In this document: one piece after another, positions 8,520-17,389 of the stretch
Numbering within the stretch: the first letter of the stretch is position 1
Layout of the letters: every line of letters begins with the position of its first letter
Assembly: GCF_021432065.1 (NCBI RefSeq)
Contig: NZ_CP090365.1
Location: 868,001 to 932,000, forward strand
DNA from: Photobacterium sp. TLY01
GTDB taxonomy: Bacteria > Pseudomonadota > Gammaproteobacteria > Enterobacterales > Vibrionaceae
DNA: 64,000 nt
Direction of reading: 5' to 3'
Position numbers and translations under genes: made by a program
The notes under the pieces: model-generated
Told to the model about the DNA's origin: nothing
What the model saw: the letters and a program-made list of their open reading frames with translations, nothing else
Databases searched by the model: none

Positions 8520-9518
8520 TTATTGGTCCGGGAACACAAACTCAGCCTGCACAGGGTAATGATCAGACAGATCGTTGTAATAGCCATTATGCCAATACTC
8601 GCCTTCTGGTAATGGCCATTTGCCTTTCAGGTAATGCCAGTACCATTGCTCATCGGCTTGCAGTTTCACTACTTTCATCGCTGCTGGTACTGAGGGTTGC
8701 AGGTAGTCCTGGTGCCAGAGCACATAATCCAGGGTATCGTTGTAGTTGAGTGAATAACCGTCTCTGTACGCACCTGATTTGGTGATCCAGTTGTATTTGG
8801 CCGAGAAGCTGCCGATGCTTGGATCGGGGAAGAACAGCTGGCTTTGTGTCGTTGCCAGCATGTCTGCAACCTGATCCTGGCGGCTCCACTCCACATTCAG
8901 ATCGCCTGCAATAATCACGGGCTCTGAGGCCGGTATCGCTTGCGCTGTTATGAAGTTTTGCATTTCAGTCAGTTGCGCCATGCGCACCGGGTGCTCTTTG
9001 TCCGGGTTGTCAGTACTGGATTGCAGGTGTGTCCCAAGCAGGTGAAAGTGCTGGCCATTTTTGTCAATTTCGACGTAGGCAAAACCTTTGTTGGCATAAT
9101 AATCCCAGGTGCTACTGTCGCTGGCGTAATAAACATGCGCTTTCTGGCTCACAATGGGGTAGCGGGACAAAATAGAGACCCCGCCACGCACAACCACAAC
9201 AGAGTTGGAACAATCACCGGTGAATGCATCCCATCCCCGGCCGCTGCAATCTAAACCCACAACCGGGGTTTGATATGGATACAGAGACGCCAGTTCACTT
9301 AGCATGACTTCGGAGTCTGGATTGAAGGCTTCATTGATGATCAGTACATCGGGTATGTGTTCCAGAGCAGAAATTGCAGCGGGTATCCGCTGGGCGCGAT
9401 TGGCCTGATCCCAATCGCCGAAAGAGAGTAACAGCGTGTTGTACGCCATGACGTTTAATGTTTCTGCCTGAGTGAAGGATGACAACAATAACAAAGTTGT
9501 CCCTATCGTTTTTTTCAT
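8520..9518 (-). CDS. Secreted sphingomyelinase C-like phosphodiesterase
   Basis: A 332-residue protein with an N-terminal signal peptide (cleavage probably after FTQA, residue 18). The rest is the DNase I-like endonuclease/exonuclease/phosphatase fold: LNVMAYNTLLL, metal-binding INEAF (E63), LGTHLQSSTD, IIAGDLNVEW, TLDYVLWH and the C-terminal SDHYPV (D319, H320). This set and order match bacterial neutral sphingomyelinases (Bacillus SMase, Leptospira Sph), which hydrolyse sphingomyelin to ceramide and phosphocholine and are often haemolytic. A phospholipase of the same fold is the alternative. It is convergent with the aminotransferase and stands alone; it is probably exported for use against host or environmental lipids. 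Confidence 0.87.
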   Translation of the reverse strand: MKKTIGTTLLLLSSFTQAETLNVMAYNTLLLSFGDWDQANRAQRIPAAISALEHIPDVLIINEAFNPDSEVMLSELASLYPYQTPVVGLDCSGRGWDAFTGDCSNSVVVVRGGVSILSRYPIVSQKAHVYYASDSSTWDYYANKGFAYVEIDKNGQHFHLLGTHLQSSTDNPDKEHPVRMAQLTEMQNFITAQAIPASEPVIIAGDLNVEWSRQDQVADMLATTQSQLFFPDPSIGSFSAKYNWITKSGAYRDGYSLNYNDTLDYVLWHQDYLQPSVPAAMKVVKLQADEQWYWHYLKGKWPLPEGEYWHNGYYNDLSDHYPVQAEFVFPDQ

Positions 9519-9747
9519 TGAATGTGTCCTTGTTGATTAATGAAAGAGCATCGTGCTCGCGATGAAATGATAGGTTTGCTTATGTTAAGAAGTTGTTTCT
9601 TTCAGATGAAAATTACAGCTAACTAGCAGAAAAATAAGAATAATTGAGGAATAACTCGAAGAAATGAAATTTATCTAGCAGAAATTACCGGGTTGAGTTC
9701 GGGCTGGGAGCAGGTGTCGGGGCAGAAAAATAGTCAAGGCGCGGTGG

Positions 9748-9782
9748 ATCAGTCTGTACCGGCAGAAAAAGTACAGACTGAT
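9748..9782. repeat. 12-bp inverted repeat after the gene at 9787-10302
   Basis: Arms atcagtctgtac (9748-9759) and gtacagactgat (9771-9782) with an 11-base A-rich loop, starting 4 bases after the stop codon of the minus-strand gene. No T run follows on that strand (on the plus strand the run is in the loop), so it may act as a 3' stabilising hairpin or a weak terminator. The rest of 9519-9786 is AT-rich and shows no gene. Confidence 0.6.
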
Positions 9783-9786
9783 GGAC

Positions 9787-10302
9787 TCAGCCTAACCACA
9801 ACTTTTCAGATTTCTCAGACGCTTGCTGAATGAGCCAGTTTGTCATTGCAGCAACAAGCTCATCATGATTTGGCAGCGCAAGCGCACCAATATCGCTGAC
9901 TAAGGTCTCGTTCGGATTGTCCGGATCGGTAAACAGCATGCCGCAGGCAGCAGGCTTTCCTTGATAGAAACCCACAAACAGTTGGGCCGGGCAGTCGGTC
10001 TCCAGCATGATCTGTGTCAGAAACTCGATGACAGCTTCAGATTCTTCACCTTGCCATTGGCTGGCATGAACCAGAGAAAACCGAATCGTGAGCGGGTGGC
10101 AATCGACAGGGTAGACACTTAACAAATCTGAAGGTGAATCGAAATCAGAAGCCTGAACCGGATTGACAGCCCGTTCATTCTGCGTGGCATGATAGAGGGC
10201 GAGGCCTTGTTTACTGAGTGCTGTGGGAAATTCAGCATCGGTAATATGGCTGGCCATCCAGGCATTTTTTTGTGCGGGCAACTGTGTGATTTGAGAATGC
10301 AT
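9787..10302 (-). CDS. Hypothetical protein, faintly acetyltransferase-like
   Basis: A soluble protein of 171 residues from the ATG at 10302 (MHSQITQLPAQKNAWM); a TTG at 10332 would add ten residues and cannot be excluded because neither start has a clear ribosome-binding site. The C-terminal half (LFVGFYQGKPAACGMLF, then LVSDIGALALPNHDELVAAM) resembles the central strand and helix of GNAT acetyltransferases, but the usual acetyl-CoA loop (Q/RxxGxG/A) is not visible. I therefore do not assign a function. The neighbour on the same strand is the lipase-like gene, about 100 bases upstream. Confidence 0.75.
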   Translation of the reverse strand: MHSQITQLPAQKNAWMASHITDAEFPTALSKQGLALYHATQNERAVNPVQASDFDSPSDLLSVYPVDCHPLTIRFSLVHASQWQGEESEAVIEFLTQIMLETDCPAQLFVGFYQGKPAACGMLFTDPDNPNETLVSDIGALALPNHDELVAAMTNWLIQQASEKSEKLWLG

Positions 10303-10403
10303 ATCTTCGATTTCTGCTGAATTCAGCCTCAACGATACATGAAATGGGCAAAAGAAGGTATGTTAAATTTTTACTCCTCTGTTGCTGCTCAGTGATTCAG
10401 GGA

Positions 10404-11258
10404 TCAGTGTTTGTCAAAGTAGTCCTTATTTCTGATGTATTTGTGCATATAGTGGTAGGTGATAGGGCGCAATACCCAACTCACCAGTGATTTGTACAGC
10501 CTGACCGGTGTCGAGATGTTGTCGTAGATTTTCTCGTTGTGCAGCCAGAGCATTTTGCCGACATGCCAGTGCATCAAAGGGATGGCTGGCAGAAAGGTGA
10601 CAATGTCCAGATCGCAGCAGATCCGGTAGGTGCAGTGATGGTAACTGTAGGCTTGTCTGAAACTCCAGAAACCGGCCGCCGGCTGACCGAAAGTGACCAC
10701 CCGTTTGATAGCGTCTGGAAACTCGTTACCCAGCCTTTCCACGGTCAGCACTGCCATGGCACCCCCCGAGGAATGGCCGGTAAAAGAAATGCGTTTACCG
10801 TTTTGAATTAAGGGTAACAGGGTTGAGCGAATCTGCTGATAGAGCGACTCATCCTGGAAATGCTGTGCATCAGCGGCCTGCAGATAATCAATTTCTTGTG
10901 AAGCAGACATGGAGGGGAACGCCTCTGCGTAGCGATTCGAGCCTAATTTACTCTTCTGCTCCAGAAGAAAGTGATAACCCCAGTGGACTCGATAAGGCTT
11001 CTGTCTTCCCGGCAGTTTTTGGGGGAAACATGCAAAATTAAGCAGCCAGTCCCACAGATTCTGAGAGCCTTTGAACACCACGATGGCTTCATTCTGCTCT
11101 CCCCAGAGTACCCGGATAATGGTTCGTCCCCATCGGTCGGTAATATCCCGCCGGCCAGTCGGAGCAAAGCCATACTGGGTATGGTCGAAGTCTGCCGGAT
11201 AAGCTTGCCGGCATAAAATAGCGTAGCGTTCGTACTGATAACGTTTCAGTTTTTTCAT
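10404..11258 (-). CDS. Class 3 lipase-like alpha/beta hydrolase
   Basis: A 284-residue protein of the fungal-type lipase (Lipase_3) family. It has the nucleophile elbow FTGHSSGGAMA (S163), the following VVTFGQPAAGFW, the acid region RICCDLDIVTFLP and a histidine-containing HWHVGKMLWL. Residues 56-75 (NEAIVVFKGSQNLWDWLLNF) match the family's oxyanion-hole region. No signal peptide is seen, so the enzyme is probably cytoplasmic or membrane-associated. It would hydrolyse esters of glycerides or phospholipids; the substrate is unknown. Confidence 0.87.
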   Translation of the reverse strand: MKKLKRYQYERYAILCRQAYPADFDHTQYGFAPTGRRDITDRWGRTIIRVLWGEQNEAIVVFKGSQNLWDWLLNFACFPQKLPGRQKPYRVHWGYHFLLEQKSKLGSNRYAEAFPSMSASQEIDYLQAADAQHFQDESLYQQIRSTLLPLIQNGKRISFTGHSSGGAMAVLTVERLGNEFPDAIKRVVTFGQPAAGFWSFRQAYSYHHCTYRICCDLDIVTFLPAIPLMHWHVGKMLWLHNEKIYDNISTPVRLYKSLVSWVLRPITYHYMHKYIRNKDYFDKH

Positions 11259-11566
11259 ACAGTCGCAAATGGGCGCTTTTGAGTGTGATGTGACCTCTGA
11301 GGCTAGCGGGTGAACATCGCAAATTCATGACAAAATGCCAGCGATCGTTTGATGTGGCACTTCTCTCAAGTTTCTCTGAACACGCATTTATTCCATGTTC
11401 AAAGCATAGTGCTGCTTGTTTTTTGTTCTTTATGCTGTCATTTTGAGTGGGTAAACTATGCGCATCTGGCATTGTGCGCACAGTGTGCCATGTTGTTTAG
11501 GGCATATCCCGAAAGGGAATCACAAGGACAATTGCTAAATTGAAGCCAACTTTAGGAGAATGACTC
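11259..11566. other. Promoter region between lipase-like gene and coiled-coil gene
   Basis: A 308-base divergent spacer. I see a palindromic tgtgcgcaca at 11473-11482 and a small tccc-gaaa-ggga hairpin near 11508, but no gene or recognisable operator. Confidence 0.4.
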
Positions 11567-12241
11567 ATGGAAAATGGTTTACATAAGGCTTTGCAACAAC
11601 AATGGTCTTCACCGGTGTTTGACCCTAGCCTGTACTTTTCTCACGTTGAAACCTGGATGCAGGTTCATCGGGCCTGGGAAACCATTGCAGCGAAGCAGTT
11701 CACCCGCGCAACACACGATAGTTATGGCAATACCCTCAAGCAGATTGAACAAGCCGATAAGGTATTGAACGAAAAAGTGCAGCAAACCAAAGAGCAAGGA
11801 CTGGTGTTTCCGTTCGATATGATGCAGTTAGCCAGTGAGAATATGCTCTCAGGCTGGCTGGCGATGACGGGTCAGGAAAGCGCCGCTGCAGACAATTCAC
11901 AACAAGTGGCTGAGCTGGAAGAAGCATTAGCACAGATGACAGCCGAGTGTGATAAAGCTCAGAAAGCCAAGCAAACGGCGCAGCGTAACCAGCGTAAAGT
12001 GAAAACGGATCTTGACGCCAGCACGGCGAAGGTGGCATCGCTGAATGAAGCACTGCGCGCGGCAAAAGCTGAGTTGGCAGAAGCAAACAAGCTGGCTAAA
12101 AAGGAGCAGGCAGCGTTGCTGGCAGATCAAAAAACACTGCAGAGTGAGAATGATGCGCTGAAAAAGCAGCTGAAAGCATTGCAATCTCAGCAGGTATCGT
12201 CTGCCAAAACATTACAAACTAAAGCATCAGACGCGTCCTGA
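11567..12241 (+). CDS. Coiled-coil protein of 224 residues
   Basis: AGGAGA stands correctly before the ATG. Residues 1-105 form a globular, tryptophan-containing part (HVETWMQVHRAWETIAAKQF; DMMQLASENMLSGWLAM). Residues 110-224 are a long, almost uninterrupted coiled coil rich in A, E, K and Q. There is no signal peptide or membrane segment. The shape (short helical head, then a heptad-repeat tail) recalls phasins or other scaffold proteins of inclusion bodies, but no diagnostic motif is present and no polyhydroxyalkanoate gene is nearby. Function not assigned. A good terminator follows. Confidence 0.8.
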   Translation: MENGLHKALQQQWSSPVFDPSLYFSHVETWMQVHRAWETIAAKQFTRATHDSYGNTLKQIEQADKVLNEKVQQTKEQGLVFPFDMMQLASENMLSGWLAMTGQESAAADNSQQVAELEEALAQMTAECDKAQKAKQTAQRNQRKVKTDLDASTAKVASLNEALRAAKAELAEANKLAKKEQAALLADQKTLQSENDALKKQLKALQSQQVSSAKTLQTKASDAS

Positions 12242-12271
12242 TAAACAGGTTAACCGAATGCCGTGTACATC

Positions 12272-12293
12272 AAGCGCCGAAAGGCGCTTTTTT
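12272..12293 (+). terminator. Terminator after the coiled-coil gene
   Basis: Stem aagcgcc / ggcgctt with a gaaa tetraloop, followed by a run of T. Confidence 0.9.
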
Positions 12294-12299
12294 GATCAT

Positions 12300-12470
12300 G
12301 CGGGAAAAGGCAACCGGACAAACACTCAGGCACTGAAGATCGGGGGAGGTCTTCTTTTGCCCGGTTGCCATAAAATGAAACCGGTATGCTTGCCAGCCAA
12401 GTGATTCATTCTTTGTAAGAATCACGAGCAGGCGCTGAACGCTGCGGTTTCATGAAACAACAATGTAGAT
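12300..12470 (-). ncRNA. sgrS: Candidate SgrS-like small RNA, divergent from sgrR
   Basis: In enteric bacteria sgrS lies next to sgrR and is transcribed away from it. Here the minus strand of 12318-12335 reads cagtgcctgagtgtttgt. Against the conserved pairing region of E. coli SgrS (tgactgagtattggt, from memory) 12 of 15 positions agree, including the ctgagt core that pairs with ptsG mRNA. The element is enclosed by a 9-bp stem, ggcaaccgg (12309-12317) and ccggttgcc (12361-12369). On the minus strand that stem is followed by four T, and it contains an inner hairpin near 12335-12354. Both ends are estimates. No SgrT-like peptide is recognisable. The assignment rests on position plus a short match. 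Confidence 0.4.
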
Positions 12471-12471
12471 T

Positions 12472-12506
12472 AAAATAGGGAAACAAAAAATTGAAAATCC
12501 TATTTT
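12472..12506. promoter_or_regulatory. Inverted repeat in the sgrR promoter
   Basis: Arms aaaatagg (12472-12479) and cctatttt (12499-12506), 19 bases apart and ending 19 bases before the sgrR start. The place suits an autoregulatory SgrR site; SgrR of E. coli is known to repress itself. Confidence 0.4.
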
Positions 12507-12524
12507 TAAAGGTTCCCCTTTTCT

Positions 12525-14222
12525 ATGAGTGGCCAGCGTCTGAAAACGCAATTCCAGCGTCTTTATCACCATTTTTCCGGTCAGGACAGCGATACCAATT
12601 TGCAGGACATTTCTGATGTCCTGTTCTGCACGCGTCGCAATGTGCGCATGGTCATCAATAAGATGGTCGAGAAAGGATGGATCGACTGGGAGCCGGCGAT
12701 CGGACGCGGTAAACAATCGCGGCTAGTCTTTCACAGTACGGATACCGAACTGCAGTACAATCACGCCCGCAAGCTGGTTGCTGATGGCAAGCTGGAACCC
12801 GCTCTGGAAGCGCTGGGTCACGACGCCAATAAGCTTGCTCAGCTCATACAGGAACAGTTGGGACTAACCACGCAAAAAGGACGTCAGATCGTCCGCGTCC
12901 CGTATTACCGAGCGTTTACTAATCTCAACCCGCTTCGTCCGCTCCGGCGTTCTGAGCAACATCTGGTACGGCAGATTTTTAACGGGCTGGCACGGGTTAA
13001 TGAGGAAAAAGAGGAAGTCGAAGGGGATCTGGCCCATCACTGGGAAGCCTTTTCAGCCCGCCACTGGCGGTTTTATCTTCGCCCGGCCGTGCGGTTTCAC
13101 GACGGCAGTCTGCTGGACAGCCAGGATGTCGTAAAAAGTCTTGAGCGCCTGCAAGGCCACCAGTTATTCAGCCATCTCAGCCATATTTCGTCACCTTTTC
13201 CGAATACTATTGATATCCGTCTGAGTCAGGATGACTACCGTTTGCCTGATTTGCTGGCCAACATCATGGCGATGATTCAGCCTGCTGAGCTGGACAGCGA
13301 CAGGGAAGCGGATTTGTTTCCTGTGGGCACCGGGCCTTATAAAGTGACGCAAAATGACAGGCAGCGATTGACGCTGGAAGCGTTTGATCACTATTTTGGC
13401 TTTCGTGCACTGATCGATGTCGTTGAGATCTGGATATTAACCGGTGTCACTGCCTGCTATCTGCAACCGGGCACTGATAAGGTTGTTGAAAAGATTAAGG
13501 ATGTGAATGATCAACTGACATTGGATGAAGGCTGCAGTTATCTGCTGTTAAACCGGGTGAATGGCCTTGCCAGCGATCCCGAGTGGCTGGCTTATTTTCA
13601 GAGCCGGTTTGGGCCAATGCAGTTGCTTTCAAGAATGGATCCGGCCGAAATAGGCGATATCCGTTTGATCAATGCCTATGGACTGTTACCTGGCTGGACC
13701 GATCTCAATCCGCAACCGGTAAAAGCGGCCGCACCGGCTAAGCGGATGGTGACGCTAGCGTTTCCGCAACATCACCCGGTTTACCATGAACTGGCCCGGG
13801 CAATCGACAGTGTACTTGCTGAGGATGGTCTGAGGCTGAAAGTGATGGAGTTGAGTAACACAGATGTGTTGATGGGCAAGCACGCGGATAAAATTGATAT
13901 TTGGCTCAATGGCATGAGTCTGAGTAATCACAGGGATGATGCATTTCTGGCCTGGCTTTACAGTTTCGAGCATATTTCACGGGCCATGCCATCCAATGAG
14001 TTTGACGCGCTGAATCACAGTGTTGCGGTATGGCGTTCTGACCGTGGCCGGACCTGCCCCAGCCATGAAATAGGGGCGAGTCTGGTGAAATCAGGACAAG
14101 TGATCCCTTTATTCCATGCCTGGTTGGGTGTGTACAGTGCTGGTCCGGTACAAGGCATGGCGCCGAACTCTATGGGATGGTTTGATTTTAAATCCGTCTG
14201 GCTCAAACCGGGTCTGGAATAG
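12525..14222 (+). CDS. sgrR: SgrR-family transcriptional regulator with solute-binding domain
   Basis: A 565-residue regulator. The N-terminal domain (about 1-115) is the SgrR winged helix: LKTQFQRLYHHFSGQD, DVLFCTRRNVRMVINKMVEK, GWIDWEPAIGRGKQSRLVF. The remainder resembles a family-5 peptide-binding protein: RQIFNGLARVNEEKEEVEGD, LAHHWEAFSARHWRFYLRP, AVRFHDGSLLDSQDVVKSL. In E. coli SgrR senses sugar-phosphate stress and activates the small RNA SgrS; related proteins (YbaE type) exist without a known RNA partner. The start fits the SgrR domain; a weak ribosome-binding site (ggttcccc region) precedes it. The upstream region holds a candidate SgrS. Confidence 0.88.
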   Translation: MSGQRLKTQFQRLYHHFSGQDSDTNLQDISDVLFCTRRNVRMVINKMVEKGWIDWEPAIGRGKQSRLVFHSTDTELQYNHARKLVADGKLEPALEALGHDANKLAQLIQEQLGLTTQKGRQIVRVPYYRAFTNLNPLRPLRRSEQHLVRQIFNGLARVNEEKEEVEGDLAHHWEAFSARHWRFYLRPAVRFHDGSLLDSQDVVKSLERLQGHQLFSHLSHISSPFPNTIDIRLSQDDYRLPDLLANIMAMIQPAELDSDREADLFPVGTGPYKVTQNDRQRLTLEAFDHYFGFRALIDVVEIWILTGVTACYLQPGTDKVVEKIKDVNDQLTLDEGCSYLLLNRVNGLASDPEWLAYFQSRFGPMQLLSRMDPAEIGDIRLINAYGLLPGWTDLNPQPVKAAAPAKRMVTLAFPQHHPVYHELARAIDSVLAEDGLRLKVMELSNTDVLMGKHADKIDIWLNGMSLSNHRDDAFLAWLYSFEHISRAMPSNEFDALNHSVAVWRSDRGRTCPSHEIGASLVKSGQVIPLFHAWLGVYSAGPVQGMAPNSMGWFDFKSVWLKPGLE

Positions 14223-14240
14223 ACCCGGTCGCTTTGTTGT

Positions 14241-15473
14241 TTATTGCGTGGTTTCGGTGATGGCTTTGTCGGTTCTCGGATCCCAGTCCTGATCACTGAA
14301 CCAGCGCCCAATCGGCCGCCAGACGGTATCGATCATCGACTTGTACCAGGGAGCCTTACCGGATGCTTCCGCTGCAACAATAGGCTGAACGGTCAGTAAT
14401 TGCTGGTCGAGGTACCACTCGACTTTCCCAACCTGCTGGCCTTTGGCGACCGGGGCTTCCAGATTGGTGTCATAAAAGACTTTATGCTCGAGATTTTTTC
14501 GCTGACGACGCGGTACGGTGATCACGCCACCATCGGACACCTCAACCTGAACGTTTGACGGCGAGCCATACCAGACTTTGGCCTTTTTCAGTGTTTTGCT
14601 GTCAAAGTCGGGTTTAAAATCCTGATAAAACCGAAAGCCCCAGGTGAGTAACTTTTTACTTTCGTTCCTGCGGGCATTGACGTTTTCTGTTCCCAAAACC
14701 ACGGCGATCAGCCGGAAATCATCCTGGGATGCCGAAGAGACCAGACTGTAGCCAGCATCTTTGGTATATCCGGTTTTCACACCATCCGCATTGAGACTGG
14801 TGTCCCAGAGAAGCGGGTTACGGTTGCCTTGTTTAATCTTGTTGAAAGTAAAGGATTTGATTTTGAACAGCTCATACATTTCAGGTAAATCCTGAATAAA
14901 AGCCCGTGTCAGCAGCGCCATGTCATAAGCGGTTGTCGCTTGCTGATCGCTATCCAGGCCATGCGGATTCGTAAAATAGGTATTATTCATGCCTATTTTT
15001 TCAGCCTGGCGGTTCATCATTTCGATAAATGCGGAAGTATGGCCGGCCACATGCTCGGCCAGCGCGACGGTGGCATCGTTGCCGGAAGAAATGATCACAC
15101 CATGATTGAGATCGTCCACTGTGACTTCATCACCTACGTTGATAAACATCACGGATGAGCCCGGAAATTTTTGACTCCAGGCATTTTCGCTGATCACCAC
15201 TTTGTCATCATTGTGAATATGGCCGGCTTTCAGCTCAGTTCCGACCACGTAACTTGTCATAATTTTAACCAGGCTGGCGGGGGCATGTGTTTTGTGCTCG
15301 TTGCTGCCTGCAATCACTTGCCCAGACTGATAACTCATTAAAACCCATGCATCAGCGGCGACTTCCGGCGGGCTGGGCATGAGTGCATCTTCTGCCAAAA
15401 CGGGGGAAACCAATGTAAGGTACAGCCCGGTTGTACAGCATAACAACGCGGGTCTAAACAGTGTTTTTGTCAT
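14241..15473 (-). CDS. D-alanyl-D-alanine carboxypeptidase (PBP5/6 family)
   Basis: Low-molecular-weight penicillin-binding protein that removes the terminal D-alanine of peptidoglycan pentapeptides in the periplasm. The 410-residue protein has a signal peptide (cleaved after about residue 27), the catalytic motifs SLVK (S67, K70), SGN (130-132) and KTG (233-235), a PBP5-type C-terminal beta domain and a C-terminal amphipathic segment (KSMIDTVWRPIGRWFSD) for membrane attachment. The usual SLTK is SLVK here, a tolerated change. The main dacA normally sits with rlpA/lipB, so this is probably an additional paralogue of the dacC/dacD kind. It is convergent with sgrR, 18 bases apart. Confidence 0.94.
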   Translation of the reverse strand: MTKTLFRPALLCCTTGLYLTLVSPVLAEDALMPSPPEVAADAWVLMSYQSGQVIAGSNEHKTHAPASLVKIMTSYVVGTELKAGHIHNDDKVVISENAWSQKFPGSSVMFINVGDEVTVDDLNHGVIISSGNDATVALAEHVAGHTSAFIEMMNRQAEKIGMNNTYFTNPHGLDSDQQATTAYDMALLTRAFIQDLPEMYELFKIKSFTFNKIKQGNRNPLLWDTSLNADGVKTGYTKDAGYSLVSSASQDDFRLIAVVLGTENVNARRNESKKLLTWGFRFYQDFKPDFDSKTLKKAKVWYGSPSNVQVEVSDGGVITVPRRQRKNLEHKVFYDTNLEAPVAKGQQVGKVEWYLDQQLLTVQPIVAAEASGKAPWYKSMIDTVWRPIGRWFSDQDWDPRTDKAITETTQ

Positions 15474-15898
15474 AGTCCAGTGCCCCTATTCAGATGACGC
15501 CGAGAGATACCTTTCAAAATACAGAGCCGCTTGTTCTGTGCTCTGATAACACGTGACTGTGCTGGGTCATTTGTATCCATCGTCACGAGTGATGGTAATG
15601 TCTGCCTTTCCAGTGATTGCTCGTCCTTAAAGAAAATCTGACCATCATTAGATTCTGATGAGTTCTCCTTCCAGCTTAGTAAAAACTTTGTTTCTGAGGA
15701 TATTTTTTACCGGATGTCTCAGTGGTTTGGCTTGTTGTACAGTCAACGAGTTCCTTTCATGTTTATTTCATCTTCTGTTGTTATTTTGACTTAGTTATCA
15801 AAAAAGTGGCAAGGCATTCATAAATTTGTTCTAAAACCGAGATTTGTGTGCAACTTTATTTTATTAACAGATCATTAACAAAGACAACGGGATGACAA
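15474..15898. other. 425-base divergent spacer
   Basis: Lies between the carboxypeptidase and the nuclease gene. It is AT-rich, especially from 15,690 on, as expected for two promoters. I see no gene, RNA or clear operator in it. Confidence 0.4.
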
Positions 15899-17206
15899 AT
15901 GAAACGAGCACTAACGCTGCTGGGACTTTTAACATTCGGGGTACAGGGCGAGGCTGTCGCTCAGCTTAGTAACGGCGATTTTGAAAGCTGGAATAGTGGC
16001 AGTCCGGTGCACTGGACAATCCTTGATTCAGGGATCAGTGTCAGTGAAACCATCAGTCCGGTTTATTCGGGAAGCAGTGCGGCGGCAATCATGGTCAATA
16101 CTGACACGCAAAGTTCAACAGATTTTCGTCAGATTGTCAGTGTGACCCGTGGTGAAACATATGACTTCAGTGTCTGGATTTACCACACAGAGGGAAATGT
16201 GGCTGCGCGCTTGTATGTTGATGGTTATCTGGATTATTCCATCCCGGCAAATACCGGTCAGTGGCAGCAACTCAGGTATAGCTATACAGCCGGGAGTACC
16301 ACCAATATTGAAGTCGGACTACGTTTCTATGACCAACCGGGGTTTGATGGTTCAGAAGTGGTTTATGTGGATCGGTTTGAACCTGGCGAGGACGGCACTT
16401 CAGGCGGAGCTGGTGAAGGAGGCGGGCTGAGCGATCTGTCGAGTTACTATCAGACGGCTGAAGGCTTGACCGGATATACACTGAAAACAGCACTGTACAA
16501 TATCATCAAGGATCATAGCGCCCAGAGCTATAGCGATCTGTGGACGTTTTACAACGCGCATGAACGGGATGAAAGCTATGAAGATGACGGTTCTATTCTG
16601 GACATTTATTCAGAGAACCCATCGGGAACCGATAGTTATACCTTCACGCCTGGAAATGATCAGTGTGGTTCCTATAGTGGTGAGGGGGATTGTTACAACC
16701 GTGAGCATTCTTTCCCCCGTAGCTGGTTTGGCGGGGCGGTTGCACCGATGAATACCGATGTACACCATGTGTTCCCGACCGATGGTTATGTGAATGGCAG
16801 ACGAAGCAGCTACCCATACGGTGAAGTTGGCAGCGCGACTTATACTTCCGAGAATGGTTCAAAGCTGGGTTCAGCAGCGTCCGGACTGAGTTATTCTGGT
16901 ATTGTGTTTGAACCGGTCGATGCCTTTAAAGGCGATATTGCCCGGGCGTATTTCTATATGGCGACCCGCTACCAAAACGGGATTTCAGGCTGGGAGTCGA
17001 ATGATACACACGGCGACGCAGTGTTGAACGGAACCAGTGATCAGGTGTTTGAGGATTGGTTCCTGACCATGTTGCTGCAATGGCACCAGGAGGATCCGGT
17101 CAGTCAGAAAGAGCAGGATCGCAACGAAGACGCCTACAACTTCCAGGGCAATCGTAACCCGTTTGTTGATTATCCGGAATTTGTGACAGAAATATGGGGT
17201 CAATAA
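15899..17206 (+). CDS. Secreted endonuclease I-family nuclease with N-terminal carbohydrate-binding-like domain
   Basis: A 435-residue exported protein. Signal peptide residues 1-22 (to VAQ). Residues 23-160 form a jelly-roll module like carbohydrate-binding domains (LSNGDFESWNSGSPVHW; TGQWQQLRYSYTAGSTTNIE). A Gly/Ser-rich linker follows at about 165-180. Residues 185-435 are the Endonuclease_1 (EndA/Dns) domain with the catalytic DCYNREHSFPRSWFGG, NTDVHHVFPTDGYVNGRRSS and a C-terminal RNEDAYNFQGNRNPFVDYPE. These enzymes cut extracellular DNA non-specifically for nutrition, biofilm release or escape from DNA traps. The simple Dns of vibrios is about 230 residues, so this is an enlarged two-domain version. 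A terminator follows. Confidence 0.93.
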   Translation: MKRALTLLGLLTFGVQGEAVAQLSNGDFESWNSGSPVHWTILDSGISVSETISPVYSGSSAAAIMVNTDTQSSTDFRQIVSVTRGETYDFSVWIYHTEGNVAARLYVDGYLDYSIPANTGQWQQLRYSYTAGSTTNIEVGLRFYDQPGFDGSEVVYVDRFEPGEDGTSGGAGEGGGLSDLSSYYQTAEGLTGYTLKTALYNIIKDHSAQSYSDLWTFYNAHERDESYEDDGSILDIYSENPSGTDSYTFTPGNDQCGSYSGEGDCYNREHSFPRSWFGGAVAPMNTDVHHVFPTDGYVNGRRSSYPYGEVGSATYTSENGSKLGSAASGLSYSGIVFEPVDAFKGDIARAYFYMATRYQNGISGWESNDTHGDAVLNGTSDQVFEDWFLTMLLQWHQEDPVSQKEQDRNEDAYNFQGNRNPFVDYPEFVTEIWGQ

Positions 17207-17220
17207 GCATCCGACACTCA

Positions 17221-17247
17221 GGGACCCGTTTGGGTCCCTTTCTTTTT
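17221..17247 (+). terminator. Terminator after the nuclease gene
   Basis: Stem gggaccc / gggtccc with a gttt loop, followed by tttcttttt. Confidence 0.92.
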
Positions 17248-17389
17248 CTCATTGGATGAGTGTCTCAGCGAAAAGTGAAGCACTACAAATTTTTGTAGTC
17301 ATTTCATCGCATTATTGCAGTCCTGAACCACAATATAAAAAATGCAACAGTGTATTGTTTGTTGAGTGTGTTGTCTCATGGAGTAGAGA

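Noticed and set aside
12309..12369. The ggcaaccgg/ccggttgcc pair as a simple terminator of the coiled-coil gene
   Set aside because: A far better terminator already stands at 12272-12293. The distance between the arms (43 bases) is long, and T residues follow only on the minus strand. I use it instead as part of the SgrS candidate.
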